The notes under the pieces were generated by a model. That model was not told where the DNA came from and searched no databases. It was given only the letters and a program-made list of their open reading frames with translations. From JAAYXU01 sp050942555 (GTDB taxonomy: Bacteria > Bacillota > Clostridia > Christensenellales > UMGS416), in NCBI GenBank assembly GCA_050942555.1, contig JBMNNN010000007.1:1-28158 (forward strand): a stretch of DNA of 28,158 nucleotides, in the 5' to 3' direction. This document shows positions 17,241-23,453 of this stretch, one piece after another. The first letter of the stretch is position 1. Each line of letters starts with the position of its first letter. Both the position numbers and the translations under genes were made by a program.

Positions 17241-17270
17241 TCCCCACTACAATGCACTTTGATGCACTTT
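17241..17270 (-). promoter_or_regulatory. MraZ operator: three direct repeats with 10-bp period
   Basis: Reading the minus strand, AAAGTGCATC (17270-17261), AAAGTGCATT (17260-17251) and GTAGTGGGGA (17250-17241) repeat exactly every 10 bases. The array starts about 9 bases after the predicted transcription start and ends 10 bases before the Shine-Dalgarno. AAAGTG direct repeats at this spacing, and TGGG-type repeats in enterobacteria, are known MraZ targets. The site is predicted by pattern, not shown to bind. Confidence 0.75.
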
Positions 17271-17285
17271 CCTACACACGAGTAT

Positions 17286-17313
17286 ATTATACCCGCTTTC
17301 CGCAATAAATCAA
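17286..17313 (-). promoter_or_regulatory. Promoter of the dcw operon (mraZp)
   Basis: The minus strand has TTGATT (17313-17308), a 16-base spacer and a perfect TATAAT (17291-17286), about 72 bases before the mraZ start. The MraZ repeats fall immediately downstream, inside the predicted leader. Confidence 0.7.
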
Positions 17314-17435
17314 ACATTATTTTTGGAATTTATATAATTTCAAAGTTAGATTATTTGTGCATTATAGCGTATTCATGTTTGTTTTTAAGTAATCACTTTT
17401 TCCTATTAAGTATATATGTTCGAATTCGGAGTAAT

Positions 17436-17455
17436 AAAAAAGCCCCATACGGGGC
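17436..17455 (-). terminator. Rho-independent terminator after the phosphoesterase gene
   Basis: On the minus strand GCCCC, the loop GTAT and GGGGC (17455-17442) are followed directly by six T (17441-17436). It begins about 36 bases after the phosphoesterase stop and insulates the dcw promoter from upstream transcription. Between it and the promoter (17314-17435) lies AT-rich DNA with no convincing reading frame. Confidence 0.8.
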
Positions 17456-17491
17456 AGTGGTGCCGGGTGGGGGGTCTGGTGAAAAAAAGCG

Positions 17492-18220
17492 CTATGGATC
17501 TTCCCGCTCCATCTCAAGCAGCAGCCTTGGCTTAAAGCCGATATAGTCAGAGGCAACCATGCGGTATTCGACGCCGCGCATCGTGCCTTCGAACACCATA
17601 TCGGCGCTCACGCCGTGCAGATGCCCGTATACGACCAGTTCAGCGCCTGCCTGTTCCCAGGCGTCGGTGAAAAGGGAGGGTTCCCTTTTCTCATTGAACG
17701 GCGGGTAATGCATTATGCCTATCAGACGCTGGCCGGGCTTCCGGAGCCGCTGCGCGTGCCTGAGCGACAGCGCCAGACGCTCGCTTTCGCGCAGATAGAT
17801 GCGCTCATCCCCGGGCTCATAAGAACTGCTCCCGGGGCATGTCCACCCTCTTGTGCCGGCGATGAGCAGACCGCCATACGCCACAGAGTCGTTTTGCAGC
17901 GCCTCTGTTCCTTCGGGCAAAGCCGCGCGCACCCGGCCGATCGCGCCCCACCAGTAGTCATGGTTTCCGCGTAGCAGCACCTTGCGTCCCGGCAGCGCGC
18001 CGATCCATTCAAGATCAACCCGGGCTTCGTGCAGCGTCATGGCCCACGATATGTCCCCGGGTATGAGAACGATATCACCGGGCGCCACATCCTGCTGCCA
18101 GTACTCACGCAGCTTCCGGGCATGATCGTGCCATTGGTACCCAAATATATCCATCGGCTTGGGGCTGAATCCCGACAGGTGCAGGTCGGCGATCGCAAAT
18201 ACGCGCAACAGCCGGCTCAT
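17492..18220 (-). CDS. Calcineurin-like metallophosphoesterase
   Basis: Predicted cytoplasmic dinuclear-metal phosphoesterase; substrate unknown. The 242-residue protein contains the full motif series: ADLHL (Asp12, His14), GDISW (Asp56), RGNHDYWWG (Asn86, His87), MHYPP (His171) and GHLHG (His200, His202). No signal peptide or membrane segment is visible. The sequence family (conserved WxxH and NHDYWW) is common and uncharacterised in Clostridia. The ATG overlaps the stop of the upstream zinc-ribbon gene by four bases, so the two are translated together, and a terminator follows. The assignment to the superfamily is firm; any specific substrate would be a guess. Confidence 0.9.
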   Translation of the reverse strand: MSRLLRVFAIADLHLSGFSPKPMDIFGYQWHDHARKLREYWQQDVAPGDIVLIPGDISWAMTLHEARVDLEWIGALPGRKVLLRGNHDYWWGAIGRVRAALPEGTEALQNDSVAYGGLLIAGTRGWTCPGSSSYEPGDERIYLRESERLALSLRHAQRLRKPGQRLIGIMHYPPFNEKREPSLFTDAWEQAGAELVVYGHLHGVSADMVFEGTMRGVEYRMVASDYIGFKPRLLLEMEREDP

Positions 18221-18690
18221 TTTCCGCCGGATTCCGTTTCCGTATCGTCTTCCTCTTCGTCCTGCTCTTCGTCCTGGTCGAATACGCGCACGATCTCGCT
18301 GAGCTCTTCCTCGGGCGCTTCCGGATCATCAAGATCCGCCACCAGATCCTCCAGGTCCACGATGACCTCTTCTGCTTTAGCCTCTTCGTCCTCGATCTCC
18401 GCCAGGTCATCGATATCCTCTATAGACTCCTCGTCATCCTCTTCGGGAAGAAAATCCTCGTCGTCGACGGCTTCCTTGTCGTCGGGCAGCAGCGTTTTGC
18501 TGTCACGCAGGCAGTGCGCACACATATCCCGTCCCGGAAGCACAGAAGTCTCGCCGCAAACCGGGCAGATGTCCGCGCTGTCATGCTCGTGCTCACCGGT
18601 CCCCTTCATCTCTCTGAGACACACGACGCAATATTTTTCATCCGACTTTATATAGTTGAGTTCACATCGGGGGCATTTGCGAAGAGCCAT
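18217..18690 (-). CDS. Double zinc-ribbon protein with acidic C-terminal tail
   Basis: Uncharacterised cytoplasmic protein. The start is the ATG at 18690, nine bases after GAGG, not the frame's first ATG at 18759, which lies in AT-rich DNA. The 157 residues begin MALRKCPRCELNYI. Two zinc-binding pairs are visible, CPRC with CVVC (residues 6-25) and CPVC with CAHC (about 42-61), so two small treble-clef or ribbon units are expected. From about residue 70 the chain is dominated by Asp and Glu, with hydrophobic residues spaced as in amphipathic acidic helices (DLEDLVADL), and ends in a nearly pure acidic stretch. Such tails often mimic nucleic acid or contact basic proteins, but no function is assigned. 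It overlaps the phosphoesterase gene. Confidence 0.8.
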   Translation of the reverse strand: MALRKCPRCELNYIKSDEKYCVVCLREMKGTGEHEHDSADICPVCGETSVLPGRDMCAHCLRDSKTLLPDDKEAVDDEDFLPEEDDEESIEDIDDLAEIEDEEAKAEEVIVDLEDLVADLDDPEAPEEELSEIVRVFDQDEEQDEEEDDTETESGGK

Positions 18691-18730
18691 GGTTTTCACC
18701 TCAAAAAAGGTTTGGTTTTTCTCAGCTATA

Positions 18731-18759
18731 TATATACAATATCCCGAACGAATATACAA
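18731..18759 (-). promoter_or_regulatory. Putative promoter of the zinc-ribbon/phosphoesterase pair
   Basis: The minus strand carries TTGTAT (18759-18754), a 17-base spacer and TATATA (18736-18731), 41 bases before the chosen ATG. The DNA here is markedly AT-rich compared with the genes. Confidence 0.5.
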
Positions 18760-18863
18760 TACATTTTTACGACCGCTTTAATAATATAGTTAAAATCCAT
18801 TCGTTTATTTCCGATATATGCGCTGTGGCAGATATTCCAATGGTAGATCGCTGGCAGAACAGG

Positions 18864-18892
18864 TTGAAATCGATCGGCTCGGCCTGTATGAT
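18864..18892 (+). promoter_or_regulatory. Promoter of the CAP-domain gene
   Basis: TTGAAA (18864-18869), a 17-base spacer and TATGAT (18887-18892) match the sigma-A consensus at 5 of 6 positions in each hexamer. The predicted leader is about 80 bases and contains a short imperfect inverted repeat TCGAA...TTCGA near 18930-18947 that could be an operator. Confidence 0.6.
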
Positions 18893-18977
18893 AAAGAACA
18901 CGGCGGGAGAGAAAAGCGGTATCGTATAACTCGAACAAGTTTTCGACCAACCCGACTACCAGATAGGAGGAATGAAT

Positions 18978-19805
18978 TTGAAACGGAAAGCAACAATCAT
19001 TCTGATTCTTTCGCTGCTGATGATGGCTCTTCCCCTGGGCAGCGCCATGGCAGCAGGTTCCCGTAATATCAACTGTGATCAAATACAGATTCAGCGGGAA
19101 TGCGACCTGAACGGGACAAGCCTTGGCAAGTATGTGGATTACCTGCGGTCGCTCAAGAGCATGTCGCCCGACGATCTGCGCGCGATGCTCGGCAAGTTCA
19201 TGTGCGGCAAGCCCGCTCCGACCGCCGCGCCTACGAAGGCACCGACTCCGGCGCCCACCGCTGCGCCGACCGCCGCGCCCACAAAAGCCCCGACCGCTGC
19301 GCCAACCGCTGCGCCCACGAAGGCTCCGACTCCGGCGCCCACCGCTGCGCCGACCGCCGCGCCCACGAAGGCCCCGACCGCTGCGCCCACGAAGGCTCCG
19401 ACTCCGGCGCCCACGGGCAATATGTCCGCGCTCGAGCAGCAGATGATCAGCCTTGTCAACAAGGACCGGGCCGCCAATGGCCTGCCCGCGCTTCGATTTG
19501 ACGCGGGACTCCGCGCCGGCGCGCTCAAGCACAGCCAGGATATGTCGGCCAACAACTACTTCTCTCACACGTCGCCGACCTACGGTTCCTTCTCGGCCCG
19601 TATCAAGGCCTCGGGCGTATCCTACCGGACTGCCGGCGAGAACATCGCTCTCTACAACAATGTAGAGAAGGCCCAGGCCGCGCTGATGAACTCCGAAGGA
19701 CATCGGACCAATATACTCAACCCGTCCTTCACCCGCATCGGTATCGGCATCGTATGGAACGAGAGCAAGGGAGCTTACTATATCACCCAGTGGTTCGCCG
19801 CGTAA
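18978..19805 (+). CDS. Secreted CAP/SCP domain protein with Pro-Thr-Ala repeat linker
   Basis: Predicted exported protein of the CAP superfamily (SCP/PR-1, YkwD-like); the biochemical role is unknown. The AGGAGG at 18965-18970 is one base from the ATG at 18972 but seven from the in-frame TTG at 18978, so I prefer TTG (275 residues). Residues 1-26 form a classic signal peptide (KRK, hydrophobic core, AMA-AG cleavage). A small domain with three cysteines (33, 42, 76) follows, then a 68-residue repeat linker. The CAP domain runs from about 148 to the end, with HSQDM, YFSHTSP, AGENIA, NSEGHRTNILNPSFTRIGIG and YYITQWF. The putative site residues (His of FSHTSP, Glu of GENIA, Glu-His of SEGHR) are all present. 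No LPXTG or membrane anchor is seen, so it should be released. It is the only plus-strand gene here. Confidence 0.92.
   Translation: MKRKATIILILSLLMMALPLGSAMAAGSRNINCDQIQIQRECDLNGTSLGKYVDYLRSLKSMSPDDLRAMLGKFMCGKPAPTAAPTKAPTPAPTAAPTAAPTKAPTAAPTAAPTKAPTPAPTAAPTAAPTKAPTAAPTKAPTPAPTGNMSALEQQMISLVNKDRAANGLPALRFDAGLRAGALKHSQDMSANNYFSHTSPTYGSFSARIKASGVSYRTAGENIALYNNVEKAQAALMNSEGHRTNILNPSFTRIGIGIVWNESKGAYYITQWFAA
19212..19415 (+). repeat. In-frame 12-bp tandem repeat encoding APT-type linker
   Basis: Sixty-eight codons encode repeats of four-residue units: APTA, APTK and APTP. The units are grouped in longer blocks of near-identical DNA: a block of roughly 48 bases beginning ACGAAGGC.CCGACTCCGG occurs twice, plus a third partial copy at the end. 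The high nucleotide identity between blocks points to expansion by slippage or unequal recombination, so copy number may differ between strains. Confidence 0.9.
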
Positions 19806-19828
19806 CTGACCGCTGCTGAACCTATAAG

Positions 19829-19867
19829 AACACCCCGGTTCGGGCTGTCCCGGCCGGGGTGTTTTTT
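19829..19867 (+). terminator. Rho-independent terminator after the CAP gene
   Basis: AACACCCCGG (19829-19838) pairs with CCGGGGTGTT (19854-19863), with an inner CGGG-CTGT-CCCG hairpin (19841-19852), followed by a run of T to 19867. It lies 24 bases after the CAP stop. On the opposite strand the hairpin is followed by only a poor T tract, so for the HAD gene it would be weak. Confidence 0.88.
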
Positions 19868-19884
19868 ATGGTTGTCGATTTCGG

Positions 19885-20529
19885 CTACAGGCCCAGAAGC
19901 GGTATCAGCTCCCCGGGCTGGCGGCACAGCGGCACGCCCGCGGCGGCCAGCCGGGCCTCGGACTGGTGGCCCCAGCTCACCAGCACGCAGCGGCAGCCCA
20001 TCGCCTGCGCCGACTGCGCGTCGTGCAGCGTATCGCCGATATAAACCGCGCTGTCGGCCGGGACGCCAAGCGAAGCCATATGCCCCTGGGCCAGGTGTTC
20101 CTTCCCGTATGCCAGATCGTCGGAAATGCCCTCTATCCTCACAAAGAAATCCGTCAGCCCGTAATAGCGCAGCTGCTCCAGCAGGCGGTCGTGGCGATTG
20201 GCCGACAAGATCGACTGCGTTATCCCGGCGTCGGCGGCGCGCCGTACCACATCCTCCACGCCCGGCTCCAGCGTGCACGCGCGCCAGCCCGCCTCATAGG
20301 CAGCCACATATTCAACGGCCAGCGTGTCAAAGGATTCGCGCGCAAGATCAATACCGGCCATCCGGTAGTATTCGATGATCGGAAACGTCAGTATTTCCCT
20401 GTACCGCTCCCTTGTGAGGAGCGGAAGCTGCCGCCGCGCCAGCATGCCGTTCATGATGCTCCGGCCCAGCTCGGCGTCCTGCAGCAGCGTGCCGTTCCAG
20501 TCCCATATGATGTGCGCGACCGGATTCAT
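19885..20529 (-). CDS. HAD-family hydrolase, phosphoglycolate-phosphatase-like, with DxN motif
   Basis: Predicted cytoplasmic phosphatase of the haloacid dehalogenase superfamily. The ATG at 20529 forms an ATGA overlap with the upstream isomerase gene (214 residues); the frame extends two codons to a GTG. Motif I is IIWDWNGTLL with the nucleophile Asp10. The second catalytic position is Asn12 where most phosphatases have Asp. Motif II is ILSAN (Ser), motif III is the Lys in AYGKEH, and motif IV is YIGDTLHDAQ. A helical cap domain lies between about residues 18 and 80. The DWNGT version is seen in a recurrent group of bacterial HAD proteins, so it is probably not a disabling change. The substrate is unknown; coupling to a sugar isomerase suggests a sugar phosphate. 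Confidence 0.88.
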   Translation of the reverse strand: MNPVAHIIWDWNGTLLQDAELGRSIMNGMLARRQLPLLTRERYREILTFPIIEYYRMAGIDLARESFDTLAVEYVAAYEAGWRACTLEPGVEDVVRRAADAGITQSILSANRHDRLLEQLRYYGLTDFFVRIEGISDDLAYGKEHLAQGHMASLGVPADSAVYIGDTLHDAQSAQAMGCRCVLVSWGHQSEARLAAAGVPLCRQPGELIPLLGL

Positions 20530-21299
20530 CCGCACAGCTCACGCATGAGCGCGATGCCCGGCCCGATCTCCCGATCGAAATCGTTGATACGGCCCTCGAT
20601 GCTGACCCCGCCGTTATAGCCGATCGCGCGCAGCGCGTCAAAGAACGCCCTGTAGTCCTCGCCGTCCCCGCGCGCGGGAACGGTCCGCGTATCGCCCCGG
20701 GCGATATGGCAGTGCCACAGCAGCGCTCCGGCTTCGGCGATGCCGCCGAGGCCCTCCTTGTTGTAAAGCACATGGTAGTAGTCGGCGAGAACGCCTACGC
20801 TCGGAAGATTGACGCTGCGGGCCAACCGCACGGCGTCGGATACGGTATTGATGACATTGTCCTCCCGGTAGCTGAGCGGCTCTATCGCGATCCGGATTCC
20901 GTAAGACTCGGCCATCGGCCCGGCCATGCGGAGGAACTGCGCGCACTGCTCCTCAGCCTTCGCCTTATCGGTGAAGCCCTCGGGCATTTTGCGCGCACCG
21001 CTGCTTCCGAACACGACGACCTTGACCCCCAGTTCCTGCGCGCGGGCAAAGCCGCCCCTGAGGAACTCCTGTATGGGCGCACTGTCGGCCTCCGCTCCGG
21101 TGATGCGGTAGCGCCCCGGTATGAAGCCATTCATCGCCTCCACGCCGATGGAGCTGTTCCGGACGAGGGACAGCGTCCGTCTGTACTCGGCCTCGGTCAT
21201 GTCGGCCACCGCGGCAAATCCCAGCTCGATATAGTCGCAGCCAGCGCGTGCCGCCCTGTCGATGTTGTCCGCCGCCGTGCATACTCCCAGTCTGATCAT
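20526..21299 (-). CDS. Sugar phosphate isomerase/epimerase (xylose isomerase-like TIM barrel)
   Basis: Member of the AP-endonuclease-2/xylose-isomerase-like superfamily. The 257 residues form a TIM barrel beginning IRLGVCTAADNIDRAARAGCDYIELG. Candidate metal ligands are Glu140 (AIEPLSYRE), Asp173 (LADYYHV, with His176), His198 (WHCHIARGD) and Glu235 (SIEGR), the pattern seen in metal-dependent epimerases and isomerases of this group, such as hydroxypyruvate isomerase or tagatose epimerase relatives. The precise substrate cannot be assigned. It lies 25 bases after the RNase G gene and overlaps the HAD gene. This pair occupies the spot where rplU-rpmA often follow rng. Confidence 0.87.
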   Translation of the reverse strand: MIRLGVCTAADNIDRAARAGCDYIELGFAAVADMTEAEYRRTLSLVRNSSIGVEAMNGFIPGRYRITGAEADSAPIQEFLRGGFARAQELGVKVVVFGSSGARKMPEGFTDKAKAEEQCAQFLRMAGPMAESYGIRIAIEPLSYREDNVINTVSDAVRLARSVNLPSVGVLADYYHVLYNKEGLGGIAEAGALLWHCHIARGDTRTVPARGDGEDYRAFFDALRAIGYNGGVSIEGRINDFDREIGPGIALMRELCG

Positions 21300-21324
21300 T
21301 GGTATCCTCCTCCCGATCCAAACG

Positions 21325-22782
21325 TTATAACACCGGCTTGACCTGAAAGTGCTCGATATGGCCTCCCCGGCTCCGGTGCACGGTTACGCTGTCATCCAGC
21401 GCGCCTTCGGTCTCCAGCCAGCTGGCGACCTCGGGATGAACCCATATTTCATAGCGCTGCGGCTCGCGGTTTCGCCGGGCCCGCCGCAGCTCGGAGAGCA
21501 CATTGAGCGCCACCGACTCAGCCGACAGCACGCTGCCCGATCCGCCGCAGTAAGCGCATGGCATATGCGTTAACGTGCATACCCGCTGCCGCACCTTTTT
21601 GCGGGTCATTTCCACCAGCCCCAGCGCCGTCATGCCCAGAACGTTGCTGCGCATGCGGTCGCGCTTGAGCTCCTTTTCCAGCGTGGCCACTACCTCCTGC
21701 TGATGCGCCTCATCCAGCATATCGATAAAGTCAATGATGATGATGCCGCCGATGTCCCGCAGCCGTATCTGTCGGGCGATTTCCACCGCCGCCTCTATGT
21801 TGGTCCTGAATATCGTCGTCTCCAGATCGCGCGCGCCGGTGCATTTTCCGGTATTCACATCGATGGCCGTAAGCGCCTCGGTCTGATCGAATATGAGCGT
21901 GCCGCCGCTTTTCAGCCATACCTTGCGGACAAAGCACTTTTTAACCTGTCCCTCGATCCCGTATATGTCGAATACATCGTCATCTTCCCCGAGCGCCCTG
22001 ATGCGGGAGAGAAGCTCGGGCGACAAATAGGATACCATTTCCCGTACCCTCGCGGCTGCGCCCTCGCCACTGACCGCGAAGGACTCGACGTCGTCGCTGA
22101 ACATGTCGCGCACGGTCCGCAGCAGCAGGTCCGAGTCGCGGTGCACAAGTTGGGGGGCTATCGCGAAGTCGGCCGCCGACTGAACCTGCTGCCACAGGGC
22201 CGACAGCATCGTAACCTCCCGTATGAGCTCCTCGCGCGCAGCGCCCCTGGCGGCGGTCCGCACGATGATGCCCATACCGCGCATCGATTCGACGCAGTCG
22301 CGCAGGCGCTGCCGCTCCGCCTCATCCTCGATGCGCCGCGACACCCCGATATAGTCGACCCCGGGCATATACACGACGAGCCGCCCCGGCAGCGTGATAT
22401 GATTCGTGATGCGCGCACCCTTGCCCGATGAGGGATCCTTCACCACCTGCACGATGAGCTGCTGGCCCTTTTTCACCATCTGGGTGATCGGGGGAGGCTT
22501 GCCGGGACCGCGCGTGTCGGTCCGCCCCGCGAACTCGAAATCATCGCTGTTGAGCGCGACGTCTCCCGCGTAAAGGAACGCGTTCCGGTCGAGCCCGATG
22601 TCGACGAACGCGGCCTGCATGCCGGGCAGCACGTCCATGACCCGGCCCACATAGATGTTTCCCACCAGTCTTTCCCGTCCAGGCCGCTCGACATAGTACT
22701 CGCATAGCTGCCCATCCTCCAGCAGCGCCACGCGCACCTGCCGGGCGCTCACGTCGGCAAGTATGGTTTTCTTCATTACCAT
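21325..22782 (-). CDS. rng: Ribonuclease E/G family endoribonuclease (RNase G)
   Basis: Metal-dependent endoribonuclease acting in rRNA maturation and mRNA decay. The 485-residue protein lacks the long RNase E scaffold domain. An S1 RNA-binding domain (about 38-130) opens with VGNIYVGRVMDVLPGMQAAFVDIG. The 5' sensor and RNase H-like region follow, with the DNase I-like catalytic core carrying the two essential aspartates Asp308 (LTAIDVNTGK) and Asp351 (IIIDFIDM). The zinc-link motif CAYC (409-412) is present for dimerisation. Translation starts at 22782 or at the ATG two codons later (TAATG junction with the upstream gene). The linkage to the two radical-SAM-module genes is conserved in Clostridia. 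Confidence 0.95.
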   Translation of the reverse strand: MVMKKTILADVSARQVRVALLEDGQLCEYYVERPGRERLVGNIYVGRVMDVLPGMQAAFVDIGLDRNAFLYAGDVALNSDDFEFAGRTDTRGPGKPPPITQMVKKGQQLIVQVVKDPSSGKGARITNHITLPGRLVVYMPGVDYIGVSRRIEDEAERQRLRDCVESMRGMGIIVRTAARGAAREELIREVTMLSALWQQVQSAADFAIAPQLVHRDSDLLLRTVRDMFSDDVESFAVSGEGAAARVREMVSYLSPELLSRIRALGEDDDVFDIYGIEGQVKKCFVRKVWLKSGGTLIFDQTEALTAIDVNTGKCTGARDLETTIFRTNIEAAVEIARQIRLRDIGGIIIIDFIDMLDEAHQQEVVATLEKELKRDRMRSNVLGMTALGLVEMTRKKVRQRVCTLTHMPCAYCGGSGSVLSAESVALNVLSELRRARRNREPQRYEIWVHPEVASWLETEGALDDSVTVHRSRGGHIEHFQVKPVL

Positions 22783-23453
22783 CCTTCTTTACAGGTCAGC
22801 TCGATAAGCGGCCGTAGTTCCCGGTTATTTTCGAAATACAGCTCCCTGCGGCATATCCTGAGCGCGGCCGTGTCCTCGCCGGGGAGCATCGCCTGGTACA
22901 GCAGAAAGGGCGACACGTTATCCCTGCTGCCCGCCGACAGGCGGGCATGCACGAACCGTCCCGCCGACGTGTCAGCCAGCGCCAGCAACAGTATGCCGGG
23001 ACGGATGTCGACGATCCTGCTGCCGTCCCTGCCGGTTTTTTTGACCGGGATCTCCCGGCGGCGCATCAGCGCCTTCAGCGCGTCCGCGCGCAGCCCCTCG
23101 GGCGCCTGGAGCGTCCAGTCCGACGCGGTCACCGCCGCCATCAGCGAGGGCGCGTCTTCGGGGAGCTCGCCCGCGTCCAGTATGCGCAGGCCCGGGGGCA
23201 GCGACGCTCCCAGCCGTACCGCCGCCTCCCGCGCGGTACAGCCCGTGATGCCCGCCTCCATATACTCGCCCGTGGACTCGGCGCCCACAGGCAGCGCCAT
23301 CGCAAAGGAAAACTCCGGATGCGGATGAAACCCCTGCGACCACACGAGCGGCAATCCTGCTCGCAGCAGCGCCCGCTGCATCGCCCGCAGCAGGTCGAGG
23401 TGCGATATGAAACGGATCTGCGGGCCTTTCTCGAACCGGAACATTATCCGCAT
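22776..23453 (-). CDS. TIGR03936/DUF2344 radical-SAM-associated protein
   Basis: Companion protein of the adjacent radical SAM enzyme. The frame opens far upstream at 24086, but that part is only the shadow of the radical SAM gene. The real start is the ATG at 23453, giving 225 residues behind a GGGGGAGG site. The N-terminus MRIMFRFEKGPQIRFISHLDLLRAMQRALLRAGLP and QGFHPHPEFSFAMALPVGAES are the hallmark of the TIGR03936 family. In some genomes this domain is fused to the C-terminus of the radical SAM protein; here it is a separate overlapping gene. A tRNA or ribosome role is suspected from its constant link to rng, but function is not established. Confidence 0.88.
   Translation of the reverse strand: MRIMFRFEKGPQIRFISHLDLLRAMQRALLRAGLPLVWSQGFHPHPEFSFAMALPVGAESTGEYMEAGITGCTAREAAVRLGASLPPGLRILDAGELPEDAPSLMAAVTASDWTLQAPEGLRADALKALMRRREIPVKKTGRDGSRIVDIRPGILLLALADTSAGRFVHARLSAGSRDNVSPFLLYQAMLPGEDTAALRICRRELYFENNRELRPLIELTCKEGW

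Noticed and set aside
18893..18970. Riboswitch in the CAP gene leader (for example cyclic-di-GMP type)
   Set aside because: The leader is only about 80 bases and I could not find the conserved core motifs of any riboswitch class.
19212..19415. CRISPR-like or other non-coding repeat array
   Set aside because: The repeats have no spacers, keep a multiple-of-three period and encode a plausible linker in frame.
18726..19703. A 325-codon minus-strand frame rich in GRGGRRSR repeats opposite the CAP gene
   Set aside because: The repeats are only the reverse reading of the Pro-Thr-Ala linker DNA; the plus frame has a signal peptide, CAP motifs, promoter and terminator.
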